From: Nitrospirota bacterium
GTDB taxonomy: Bacteria > Nitrospirota > Thermodesulfovibrionia > Thermodesulfovibrionales > UBA6898
Assembly: GCA_021783515.1 (NCBI GenBank)
Contig: JAJXTV010000012.1
Location: forward strand, 36,244-100,243
DNA length: 64,000 bases
Direction of reading: 5' to 3'
Shown piece by piece: positions 9,587 to 16,937 of the stretch (position 1 is the stretch's first letter; each line of letters opens with the position of its first letter). The translations under genes were made by a program, and so were the position numbers. The notes beneath the pieces are model-generated. The model saw only the letters and a program-made list of their open reading frames with translations, ran no database searches and had not been told where the DNA came from.

Positions 9587-10290
9587 TGCGCTGTTCCTCC
9601 CTGCATATCGAGATATATCGTGTCGCCTGTCCTGACAAGAGCGCCAGGTTTCGGCTTTTGTCCCGTTACGAGATCTCCCGGCCCTTTTGTTTCGACCGTC
9701 AGGCCGAGTTTCCCGGCGGTCTCTTTGACCTCGGACAGGCTCTTGTTCTGGAAATCCGGACAGTAATACGTCACCTCATACGGTCCCAGGCTGACGAGCA
9801 CGGTGATCGGACCGGTCAGCCTCTCGTCGGGCTCGGGACTCTGGGCAACGACCCTGCCTTTTTCGACAGAATCGGAATGGACGCTGATCGTCCTGCCGAT
9901 CTTCAGCCCCTTCTCCAGCAGCGCTGTTTCGGCGTCGGGAAGGGTATCGTTGACGAGGAGGGGGAGCGAAAATACCCGCGGCCCCTTGCTCACCACGACC
10001 CTGATTGCCCTTCTTTCCTTCACCTTGTTGCCCGCAGGCACGTCCTGCCGGAGTATCTTTCCGGACTGGACGGTCGGGTCATAATCCTCTCCCTCGATCT
10101 TCAGATACAGGCCGGCCTTGTTCAGCGCCTCGTTCGCCTCCAGAAGCGTCATGTCTGTCACCTGGGGCACCTCGACCGTCCGGCTGAAGCTCAGCACCTT
10201 GAAGGTGAGAAAGCCGAATAAAAGCCCGAGCAGAACGAACGCCGCAAAAAAAAGCGGGACCCTGATGAGACTGCTCATTTTCCCTTGCAA
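9583..10290 (-). CDS. Membrane-anchored triple-PASTA protein without kinase domain
   Basis: A 235-residue protein with one N-terminal transmembrane helix (VPLFFAAFVLLGLLFGFLTF) and three consecutive PASTA domains. They start near residues 39 (VEVPQVTDMTLLEANEALNKAGL), 105 (VFSLPLLVNDTLPDAETALLEKGL) and 172 (TYYCPDFQNKSLSEVKETAGKLGL). PASTA domains usually bind muropeptides as the sensor half of PrkC/Stk kinases or of penicillin-binding proteins, but neither domain is present. The gene sits between rsmB and rpe, the slot where Gram-positive genomes keep prkC. The start may be the internal Met five residues on (MSSLIRV). Confidence 0.88.
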   Translation of the reverse strand: MQGKMSSLIRVPLFFAAFVLLGLLFGFLTFKVLSFSRTVEVPQVTDMTLLEANEALNKAGLYLKIEGEDYDPTVQSGKILRQDVPAGNKVKERRAIRVVVSKGPRVFSLPLLVNDTLPDAETALLEKGLKIGRTISVHSDSVEKGRVVAQSPEPDERLTGPITVLVSLGPYEVTYYCPDFQNKSLSEVKETAGKLGLTVETKGPGDLVTGQKPKPGALVRTGDTIYLDMQGGTAQ

Positions 10291-11588
10291 ACCGCCACCC
10301 CGAAGAAACCGTCCATAGTATGTCTGTGCGGATATGTCCTCACGAAGCCTTGGGCTGAGAACTGCCTGACGAAAACCGCCTCTGCATCTATAATACGGAA
10401 TTCGGCTGCGGTCTTCAAGAATTCATGTGCGACTTCCTCCCCCTCCTCCGGCTCGAGCGAGCAGACCGAATAGACCAGCCGTCCTCCTTCCTTAAGGAGA
10501 GAGGCCGCCGCCCGGAGGAGCCCCATTTGGTTCGCCTTGTAATCGGCAAGGTCCCGCGCTTTGCGTCGGTACTTCACGTCGGGGTTTCTGCGGATGACCC
10601 CCGTTGCGGAGCAGGGAGCATCAAGCAGTATGCGGTCGAACGGGCCGGCGCCCCGCATCTGTGCAACATCCCCCTGGACGATCGTAACTGATGTGACGCC
10701 CAGGTCCCTGAGGTTGGCGCGGAGCATGTCTATTCTTTCGCCGTCTTTCTCGACCGCGACGATCAGTCCCGAATCGCGCATGAGTTGGGCGATATGGGTG
10801 GTCTTTCCGCCCGGCGCGGCGCAGCCGTCGAGAACAGTTTCTCCCGGACGGGGATCGAGCAGATAGGAGATCAGCTGCGAGGCCTCATCCTGGACCGCGA
10901 AGAGGCCGTCCGCAAAGGACAGTTCCTCATGGCTGCGGACCTCTTTCAGCACGATGCCGTCGGGTGAAAATTCCGTGGGGACGCATGCGGCGCCGTGCGA
11001 GACGAGGAGGGAGATCAGGTCCTCACGCGTCGTCCTGAGCGTGTTCACCCTGATCGTCAGCGGGGGGACCCTGTTGTTGGCCTCCGCGAGCCGCCTCGCT
11101 TCCTCTTCGCCGAAACGCCCCAGCCATCGCTTGACGAGCCATTTCGGATGGGAGGTATTTATCGCGATGCGGTCGGCAGGGTCATCGAATGGAAACGGAT
11201 GACTTACCCTGTCCTTATTTCTCAGCACGCTTCTGAGGACCGCGTTGACGAGAGAGGCCTTCCCCGGAGAAGACGAGGATTTCTCCATCTCGACCGCTTC
11301 GTTTACCGCAGCCCAGTCCGGCACGCGCATGAAATAGATCTGATAAACGGCGGCGCGGAGATTATTCTGCGTGAAGGCCCCCGGCTTGGAGGGGTTCTTC
11401 ATGTATCGACCGAGGACCCAATCGAGAGTGTCGCGGTATCTCGTCACACCGTAGACGATCTCCGTCAGGAACGCCCGGTCGCGCTTGTCGAGACCGCCGG
11501 CGAGCGCGGCGAGCGCGGCCTTCGGTCTCGCCGAACGGGAAAAGATATCGGTCAGGGCCTGTATCGCCAGCGAGCGGGTAGGGAACAT
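10275..11588 (-). CDS. rsmB: 16S rRNA (cytosine-967-C5)-methyltransferase RsmB
   Basis: A 437-residue two-domain enzyme. The N-terminal NusB-like RNA-binding domain covers about residues 1-140 (RDRAFLTEIVYGVTRYRDTLDWVL). The C-terminal SAM-dependent domain has the SAM loop LDGCAAPGGKTTHIAQL, the motif IV cysteine in LLDAPCSATGVIRRNPD and the nucleophile cysteine in VYSVCSLEPEEGEEV. It methylates C967 of 16S rRNA in the family's known members. It overlaps the PASTA gene by 16 bases. The gene often accompanies def and fmt; here those lie on the opposite strand two genes upstream. Confidence 0.95.
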   Translation of the reverse strand: MFPTRSLAIQALTDIFSRSARPKAALAALAGGLDKRDRAFLTEIVYGVTRYRDTLDWVLGRYMKNPSKPGAFTQNNLRAAVYQIYFMRVPDWAAVNEAVEMEKSSSSPGKASLVNAVLRSVLRNKDRVSHPFPFDDPADRIAINTSHPKWLVKRWLGRFGEEEARRLAEANNRVPPLTIRVNTLRTTREDLISLLVSHGAACVPTEFSPDGIVLKEVRSHEELSFADGLFAVQDEASQLISYLLDPRPGETVLDGCAAPGGKTTHIAQLMRDSGLIVAVEKDGERIDMLRANLRDLGVTSVTIVQGDVAQMRGAGPFDRILLDAPCSATGVIRRNPDVKYRRKARDLADYKANQMGLLRAAASLLKEGGRLVYSVCSLEPEEGEEVAHEFLKTAAEFRIIDAEAVFVRQFSAQGFVRTYPHRHTMDGFFGVAVCKGK

Positions 11589-11599
11589 CGGGCCGGCCG

Positions 11600-12727
11600 T
11601 CAGGGCTTTCTCTTGGTGACGGCTGTTATCTTCAGTCTTCCGTCTTCCCTCGCGAAATCGGCGTCAAGCCGCTGGGCGACTATCCTGATACTGCCGCCCC
11701 TGAGTGGTCTGAACTGCATGTACCAGGTGATCGTGGCCCGCGCCTTCACATCCCCGGGCTCGAAGGAGTCGATCCGGTATTCGAGCGAGCGGAAATCGAC
11801 CTTCTTCCAGAGGGCCTCGATGTCGTCCTCCCTGCCTTTTGCGGCGAGGTAGCCGGCGGAATACCGCGATTTCCAGAGCGTAAGGTCCTTCGCGAGGTTC
11901 GCCTGTCTTATGTCGTCCAGGAGGGCGCTGACTTCTTTCCTGCTTATCCGCGTGTCTTTCTGCGCATCCGACTGCTTCACCGTCCGGCCCGCCGGCGACA
12001 CGGCCCCCGACGTGTTGTGAAAGTACACATATAAGGAAAGGGCGAAAATGACCGCTGCTGCCGCGGCTGCGGGGAAGAGGACCTCCGGCCTCGTGATGTC
12101 CCGTATCCTGAGAGCGGAAACAGGGCGCTTCTCCCCGAGCACAGAGAGGAGCAGTCTCTTCGTCGCAAGTTCGGAAGACACCATCCTGTAGTAGCGACCC
12201 TTTTCGGTAAAGCGGGCCCCGATCCCGGGCCTTTCCATCGTTGCGATCTCGGCGGAAAGTTTCAGGACGTCGCCGTCCAGCTTCTGCTGAAGATTTTCGA
12301 GGGTCATTTCGAGCCTCGTAATCTTCTGCATGATCTCTCCGACTTCGGACTCGACCTTGCCGGCGGAGGCGGCGATCCTGACATGGTCGGGGCCGCCTTC
12401 CCTTTCCCTCAACGACGAGAGGGCGGCTTCTTTTTTTGAGAGCCGCCTCCTTAACTGGCGGATTTCGAGGAGCAGCGCGTAGACGAATTTGTTCTCGATA
12501 TCCGCACGGAGCGCCTCTATCCTGACGTCCTCGATCTTCTCATCGTTGACGGGGGCTGCTTCGGCCCGCTTTTGTTCCTCTGCCGCAGCAGGCTCCTCTC
12601 CGGGCGGCTCCATCTCGAGGGGTTCGAGCATCGCCGAGCATGCCTCGCAATAGGTCTCTTCGAAAGGGAAGCGTTTCAGGCACTTCGGGCACTGCATGAC
12701 GATATCCGGGATTTTGTCCATCGTCAC
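11600..12727 (-). CDS. Zinc-ribbon, coiled-coil, single-TM protein with NTF2-like C-terminal domain
   Basis: A 375-residue protein of mixed architecture. An N-terminal zinc ribbon (CPKCLKRFPFEETYCEAC) is followed by an acidic linker, a long coiled coil (about residues 60-165, with FVYALLLEIRQLRRRLSKKEAALSSL), and a transmembrane helix near residue 215-232 (AAAAAVIFALSLYVYFH). The C-terminal domain resembles the Cif/NTF2-like fold (VSALLDDIRQANLAKDLTLWKSRYSAGYLA). The arrangement suggests a cytosolic sensor-like head and a periplasmic NTF2-like domain. Its start overlaps the end of the lipoprotein gene by four bases. The function is unknown. Confidence 0.75.
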   Translation of the reverse strand: MTMDKIPDIVMQCPKCLKRFPFEETYCEACSAMLEPLEMEPPGEEPAAAEEQKRAEAAPVNDEKIEDVRIEALRADIENKFVYALLLEIRQLRRRLSKKEAALSSLREREGGPDHVRIAASAGKVESEVGEIMQKITRLEMTLENLQQKLDGDVLKLSAEIATMERPGIGARFTEKGRYYRMVSSELATKRLLLSVLGEKRPVSALRIRDITRPEVLFPAAAAAAVIFALSLYVYFHNTSGAVSPAGRTVKQSDAQKDTRISRKEVSALLDDIRQANLAKDLTLWKSRYSAGYLAAKGREDDIEALWKKVDFRSLEYRIDSFEPGDVKARATITWYMQFRPLRGGSIRIVAQRLDADFAREDGRLKITAVTKRKP

Positions 12728-13494
12728 ATCGGGCTGATTTCTTCCGGCACGACTGCCGGGGCGGGCATCCTCTCTCGCCTCTTGTCCTGCTTTTGTCTCT
12801 TTTCTTCTTTGACCGGGCTTTCTTTTTTCTGCGGCTCGCCGGCCTCCTGTTTCGCATTTTCGGACGGCGTTTCTGCAATGTGAGCCGCCGGCGCCGGCGG
12901 TGCGGGTCTCTGGCGCGCTGCGACGCGACTGGTCAATGGAGCCAGCATCCCGGCAATCAGCCGCCTTTGGGCGTCCGGGTCCGACCTGCTGTCCCTGAAA
13001 GAGAATTCGGCCGCCTGCCAGAAGAGCAGGCGGGAATCCTTCGACGAAACGAGCTGCAGGACCAGTTCGTACCGGTCGCCCTTCGGCAGAACGAGGCCGT
13101 TGACCACGGCGTCCGCCTGGACCGATCTGCCGATCCTGGCGAGCGTCTCCGGCCTCAGATCCGGGGCGAGTTCCGTTAGGTCCTTCTTCGAGGCTCGTAC
13201 CGAGGTGTCTACCCGGCCCGCAGGGACGACGGCAACCTTCGTCGATCTGAGAGCCTCCTGGACCAGCTCCCTCCAGTGATAGTCGTCCCGGTAAAATGGG
13301 GCGACCGCGATCGAATGCACTTCTTCGAGGCGCGTTCCGTCGGCTATCGGGAGGCTGTTCTTCTGCCCGCCGGCGATGAACCGGGACGTTGCGCAGGACT
13401 GAAGGAGAAGGCCCAGGAGAAGCACGGTCAGGACGGGGGAGCGCCTGAGAAGAAACGAGGAGCCGGCCGTGAAATTATCGGAGAAGAAACGCAT
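12724..13494 (-). CDS. Predicted lipoprotein with Lys/Glu-rich tail
   Basis: The reading begins with MRFFSDNF; an upstream Met at 13507-13509 is also possible. A signal peptide with lipobox LLQSCA places the lipidated Cys at about residue 34. The following region (HSIAVAPFYRDDYHWRELVQEALRS ... ARIGRSVQADAVVNGLVLPKGDRYELVLQLV) has the feel of the GNA1162/CsgG-like lipoproteins that handle cell-envelope assembly, but I cannot confirm that. The last 70 residues are low-complexity and rich in Pro, Ala, Lys and Glu. It heads the minus-strand cluster and overlaps the zinc-ribbon protein gene, divergent from def. Confidence 0.7.
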   Translation of the reverse strand: MRFFSDNFTAGSSFLLRRSPVLTVLLLGLLLQSCATSRFIAGGQKNSLPIADGTRLEEVHSIAVAPFYRDDYHWRELVQEALRSTKVAVVPAGRVDTSVRASKKDLTELAPDLRPETLARIGRSVQADAVVNGLVLPKGDRYELVLQLVSSKDSRLLFWQAAEFSFRDSRSDPDAQRRLIAGMLAPLTSRVAARQRPAPPAPAAHIAETPSENAKQEAGEPQKKESPVKEEKRQKQDKRRERMPAPAVVPEEISPM

Positions 13495-13592
13495 ATAAAA
13501 TAATGCCATTTGGGGAAGAAAAATGCAACGGCCGGTGCTCGTCGGGAGGAGGTATCCGCGCCTTTACGTTCCCGGGCGCGCGACCGCGAACG

Positions 13593-13622
13593 TCGACCGG
13601 AAGAGAGTAAATGTTTTATAAT
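13593..13622 (+). promoter_or_regulatory. Candidate promoter of def giving a leaderless transcript
   Basis: A perfect -10 TATAAT at 13617-13622 follows a -35-like TCGACC at 13593-13598 with an 18-base spacer. The expected transcription start is about 13629, on the ATG of def (13628), and no Shine-Dalgarno sequence precedes that ATG. The prediction is that def mRNA is leaderless. This is read from the sequence only; no start-site data are available. Confidence 0.5.
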
Positions 13623-13627
13623 TAAGC

Positions 13628-14137
13628 ATGTCTGTTCTGGAGATAAGGAAATATCCCGCAAAGGTCCTGAAGCAGAAGGCGGCGCCGGTTACCGCGATCG
13701 ACGCGGAGCTGCAGCGGCTGATCGACGATATGACAGAGACGATGTATGCCGCGCCTGGCGTCGGCTTGGCCGCCCCCCAAGTCGGAGTTTCGAAGAGGCT
13801 GGCCGTGATCGACATCAGCACCAAGGGGGCGAAGATGCCGCTCCTCGTGTTGATCAACCCCGTCTTCCTGCAGAGAGAGGGAGCGATCGAATTCGAAGAA
13901 GGCTGTCTGAGCCTGCCCGAATATACCGCCAAGGTCGAAAGGGCCGAGAAGGTCGCGGTCCGCTTTTATGACCGGTCTGGCAAGGAGATCGAGCTGGAGG
14001 CAGACGGGCTTCTGGCGGTGGCGCTTCAGCATGAGATAGACCATCTGGACGGGTATCTCATTATAGACAGAATCAGCCCCATTAAAAGAGAATTCTTCAA
14101 AAAGAAATTCGCCAAGGCCCGGAAGACAGGAAAGTAA
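13628..14137 (+). CDS. def: Peptide deformylase
   Basis: Removes the formyl group from the N-terminal methionine of new proteins. The 169-residue metalloenzyme has all three motifs: GVGLAAPQVG at 44-53, EEGCLSLP with metal-ligand Cys93, and QHEIDHLDG with His135, Glu136 and His139. The start MSVLEIRKYP is the conventional Def N terminus, and the ATG has no ribosome-binding site (see promoter). Six bases separate its stop from the fmt TTG, so def, fmt and the DUF116 gene form one operon, which pairs the enzymes that add and remove the formyl group. Confidence 0.97.
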   Translation: MSVLEIRKYPAKVLKQKAAPVTAIDAELQRLIDDMTETMYAAPGVGLAAPQVGVSKRLAVIDISTKGAKMPLLVLINPVFLQREGAIEFEEGCLSLPEYTAKVERAEKVAVRFYDRSGKEIELEADGLLAVALQHEIDHLDGYLIIDRISPIKREFFKKKFAKARKTGK

Positions 14138-14142
14138 GTCCC

Positions 14143-15072
14143 TTGCGGATCGTCTTCTTCGGAACCCCTGATTTCGCAGTCCCTTCTCTCGACGTTCTGA
14201 TCGGCTTCGGCGCGGACGTGGCGGCGGTTGTGACCCAGCCGGACCGGGTGAAGGGCAGGGGGCATAAGCTGTCTCAGCCCCCGGTAAAGGAACTGGCCCT
14301 GTCGAAGGGGATCCCGGTGCTGCAGCCGGCGGGCATCAGGACGGATGCATTTCTGTCGGAACTGGTGGCATTGAGGCCCGCGGCGGTAGTCGTCGTGGCA
14401 TACGGAAAGATCCTCCCTCCTCCGATCCTCATGCTTCCACCCCTGGGGTGCATCAACGTGCATGCTTCGCTTCTGCCGAAATACCGCGGCGCCGCGCCGA
14501 TCCAGTGGGCGATCATCAGCGGCGAGAGAAAGACCGGCGTGACGACGATGCTGATGGACGAGGGGCTCGACACCGGCGACATCCTCCTTCAGGAGGAGAC
14601 GGAGATCACGGACGATGACGACGCTGAAACGCTGTGGCTGAGGCTGGCCGAGATGGGGGCCGCCCTGTTGCCAAAGACGCTTAAAGGTCTGTCGGAGGGC
14701 TCGGTAAAGCCGGTCCCTCAGTCTGGCGAGGCGACCTTCGCGCCGCCGCTCAGGAAGGAAGACGGCGTGATCAGCTGGGAGCTTCCGGCAAGAAAGATAT
14801 TCGACCTGATCAGGGGCGTCCAGCCGTGGCCGGGGGCATACTGCTTCCTGGGCGGGGAGAAGATAGGCGTTCTGAAGGCGTCGGTGGTGGACGAAAGACG
14901 GCGCGGCGTTCCGGGAAGGATCGAACGGATTGCCGAAGCCGGCGTCCAAGTCTCCTGCGGCCTGGGCGTGATCTCGCTTGTGGAAGTGAAGCCGGAGGGC
15001 AAGAAAGCAATGCCGGCAGAGGCCCTTATGCACGGCCGGAGACTGAAGGAAGGGGCACGCTTCGATGTATAG
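14143..15072 (+). CDS. fmt: Methionyl-tRNA formyltransferase
   Basis: Transfers a formyl group from 10-formyl-tetrahydrofolate to initiator Met-tRNA. The protein is 309 residues, normal for Fmt. It opens with RIVFFGTPDFAVPSLDVL and contains the catalytic Asn105-Val-His107 segment in INVHASLLPKYRGAAPIQWAI, the conserved GVTTMLMDEGLDTGDIL, and the C-terminal domain (IFDLIRGVQPWPGAYC). The start is a TTG with an AGGAAAG overlapping the end of def as probable ribosome-binding site. Its 3' end overlaps the DUF116 gene by eight bases. Confidence 0.97.
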   Translation: MRIVFFGTPDFAVPSLDVLIGFGADVAAVVTQPDRVKGRGHKLSQPPVKELALSKGIPVLQPAGIRTDAFLSELVALRPAAVVVVAYGKILPPPILMLPPLGCINVHASLLPKYRGAAPIQWAIISGERKTGVTTMLMDEGLDTGDILLQEETEITDDDDAETLWLRLAEMGAALLPKTLKGLSEGSVKPVPQSGEATFAPPLRKEDGVISWELPARKIFDLIRGVQPWPGAYCFLGGEKIGVLKASVVDERRRGVPGRIERIAEAGVQVSCGLGVISLVEVKPEGKKAMPAEALMHGRRLKEGARFDV

Positions 15073-15589
15073 GATGCTCAGGGGGGTCGTGCTGAAGGTC
15101 CTCTATCCCCTCCTCATGCTGGTCGCGGCTTTCTTCAAAGGGAAAAGGGAGCCGCTTCAGCGGTTCGTCATTAACCTCAACAACAGGCTTGTGCGGAAGG
15201 AGCACCCCAGGACGAAGAAGATCCTCCTCCTGCTGCCCCATTGTCTTCAGACCGACAAGTGCACGATTCGTCTCACTCACAATATCTACAACTGCGAACG
15301 CTGCGGGAGATGCCGGATCAGGGACCTGATCGGGATCGCCGAGGAAAACGGCCTGACCCTCTTCGTTGCAACCGGCGGCACGATCGCGCGGAAGATCGTG
15401 ATGGAGGCGAGGCCCGAGGCGATCGTGGCGGTCGCCTGCGAGCGCGACCTTTCGAGCGGTCTTGTGGACACCTTTCCGATACCTATCCTGGGCGTCTCGA
15501 ACGTCCGGCCCTTCGGCCCCTGTTTCAATACCTCCGTCGATCTCGATAAAGTGAGAGAGGCGATAGGCTTCTTCGGCGGCGGCGCCTAG
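15065..15589 (+). CDS. DUF116 family protein
   Basis: A 174-residue protein with an N-terminal hydrophobic helix (VVLKVLYPLLMLVAAFF), then the DUF116 core. That core shows a Cys-rich segment (LLPHCLQTDKC ... NCERCGRCRIRDL), a second part VATGGTIARKIV, and VAVACERDLSSGL with further Cys (FGPCFNTSVD). The cysteine pattern suggests metal or Fe-S binding, though the family has no established reaction. It is translationally coupled to fmt. Its 3' end (residues from about 76, and from 166 on) is duplicated at 21220-21367 on the far side of the accessory island. Confidence 0.9.
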   Translation: MYRMLRGVVLKVLYPLLMLVAAFFKGKREPLQRFVINLNNRLVRKEHPRTKKILLLLPHCLQTDKCTIRLTHNIYNCERCGRCRIRDLIGIAEENGLTLFVATGGTIARKIVMEARPEAIVAVACERDLSSGLVDTFPIPILGVSNVRPFGPCFNTSVDLDKVREAIGFFGGGA

Positions 15590-15668
15590 CCCCTCCCGGA
15601 CTGTCTTTCGGTGTTTTTCAATATGGGCTTCGGAGAGAGTGGCGGTGAATTTTGACTGATACTCCGCA
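15561..15668 (+). repeat. Left copy of the direct repeat flanking the accessory island (end of DUF116 gene and downstream)
   Basis: These 108 bases cover the last codons of the DUF116 gene, its stop and 79 bases downstream. They recur at 21261-21367 with only a few differences (for example gtgtttttcaat versus gtgcttttcaat, and a two-base length change in the ggagag tract). A further 31-base piece of the same gene (15290-15320) recurs immediately before the right copy. Everything between the copies is island sequence. Confidence 0.9.
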
Positions 15669-15714
15669 GAAGAGCTCTTACTACGAAGCTGAACATTTCT
15701 GGTTGAAGTGGTTA

Positions 15715-15741
15715 TAAATGAGGGATGAAGGTTTGACCCCG
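15715..15741 (+). repeat. Solitary REP-transposase-type terminal repeat
   Basis: This 27-base stretch matches the right terminal repeat of the element at 19469-19890 with three differences, and shares its core GAAGGTTTGACCCC. No transposase gene or opposite end lies nearby, so it is a solo end or the scar of another copy. Confidence 0.75.
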
Positions 15742-15806
15742 CTCAGCCCCTCAGCCCGCAGAGGTTTGGCGGTGTCGGTTTTCTCTGAAATGCCGCAACC
15801 ATGGGG

Positions 15807-15836
15807 TTGACAGCAAGTCCGCTCGAAATTTAAGAT
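15807..15836 (+). promoter_or_regulatory. Candidate promoter for the coiled-coil protein gene
   Basis: A consensus -35 TTGACA (15807-15812), an 18-base spacer and -10 TAAGAT (15831-15836) point to a start near 15843, three bases before the ATG at 15846. No Shine-Dalgarno sequence is seen, so this transcript too may be leaderless or nearly so. Confidence 0.5.
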
Positions 15837-15845
15837 TACTGCGGT

Positions 15846-16937
15846 ATGAAAATCGGGGATTGGCTAAAAAAGTATAAGCGAGATGTCATTCTATCTGCCG
15901 CTTCTTCTATTTTTGTTGCAGCCATCATGGCTGCAGTCAACATCATAGGCGTGCGCATGGCGAATAAGACCCAGCTCGAAGCCGTAGAAAAGGCCAACAG
16001 GAACCAGTTGGAGGTCGTTGACAGAACGAATAGCAATCAACTAGAAATCGCCAGGGAAGCCAATAAAACCCAACTCGAAACAAACCAAAAAGCGATTGAA
16101 GCTCAGTTAAAAGGTGTGCGCCTGACCAATGATAATACCATCAAGGCCATGGAATTAAGCCATGAGAAAACTCTTAAGTCCATTCAAGTTGAAAATGCTC
16201 TAAAGGAAGAACTGTCTCGAAAAGAAGAACAACGAAAGAATGATGACGAAATAATGACATCGGCTCGGGTTCTTGCAGTTGACATTAATATACGCCTCAA
16301 TGAACTGGAAGATGCTCAAAGGGCGATAGAAGACATACTTCAAAATAATAGCTCAATGATTGTCACACTTGGTGCGGGCCAGTATATATCCCGTACATAC
16401 AATATTCGCAACATCGACACCGATTTCTATATGAAAAGGATAGCTTACCTTCCAGACGACTGTGCCGATTTTGTAGCGAGGTTTTATAGAATGATGCAGA
16501 TAGTTAAGGAATCTTATAGTCTATCTGATAATCCGAAAAGAGATTGGGAAGATATTTCATATTTTTACGAGGCATTAGGTAAGGAGAACAATGTTAAAGA
16601 TAGTGAGGTCGTTCGTCTGGCCTGGGAAAACTATAACCTAATATCCTTTGTTAAACTTTCCGATATGTCCATGTCCTCTGCGTCTACAATTGAACTTGGT
16701 TATGGGGCATTAGGAAGGTTATTAAGAATACTGAAGCAAGATAGATTCGCAAAAGAATCTGATAATAGAGCGCAAATGATGAGCAAGAAGGTCCAGGAGC
16801 TGGCGAGGCGGCACAAGAGCTACCAAGAAAAGTATCGCAATGTCTCTAGAAATATGGAAAGTCTTTGGTCTGGAGTAGAAGAGAAATATTTCGCGCCGCC
16901 AGGCCAGAAGACAGAAAAAGTAACGCCGACCAAATAG
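15846..16937 (+). CDS. Membrane-anchored coiled-coil protein with ~11-residue repeats, unknown function
   Basis: A 363-residue protein. A basic N terminus (MKIGDWLKKYKRD) precedes one transmembrane helix (residues about 14-37). A run of roughly 11-residue repeats follows, built on a N-x2-Q-L-E core (NKTQLEAVEKA, NRNQLEVVDRT, NSNQLEIAREA, NKTQLETNQKA), which continues as a coiled coil to about residue 125. The C-terminal half is globular and helical without a motif I recognise. Codon use and base composition are AT-richer than in the neighbouring operons, suggesting acquisition. Its 3' end runs into the truncated lipase frame, so the neighbours on either side were probably not its original ones. 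Confidence 0.75.
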   Translation: MKIGDWLKKYKRDVILSAASSIFVAAIMAAVNIIGVRMANKTQLEAVEKANRNQLEVVDRTNSNQLEIAREANKTQLETNQKAIEAQLKGVRLTNDNTIKAMELSHEKTLKSIQVENALKEELSRKEEQRKNDDEIMTSARVLAVDINIRLNELEDAQRAIEDILQNNSSMIVTLGAGQYISRTYNIRNIDTDFYMKRIAYLPDDCADFVARFYRMMQIVKESYSLSDNPKRDWEDISYFYEALGKENNVKDSEVVRLAWENYNLISFVKLSDMSMSSASTIELGYGALGRLLRILKQDRFAKESDNRAQMMSKKVQELARRHKSYQEKYRNVSRNMESLWSGVEEKYFAPPGQKTEKVTPTK

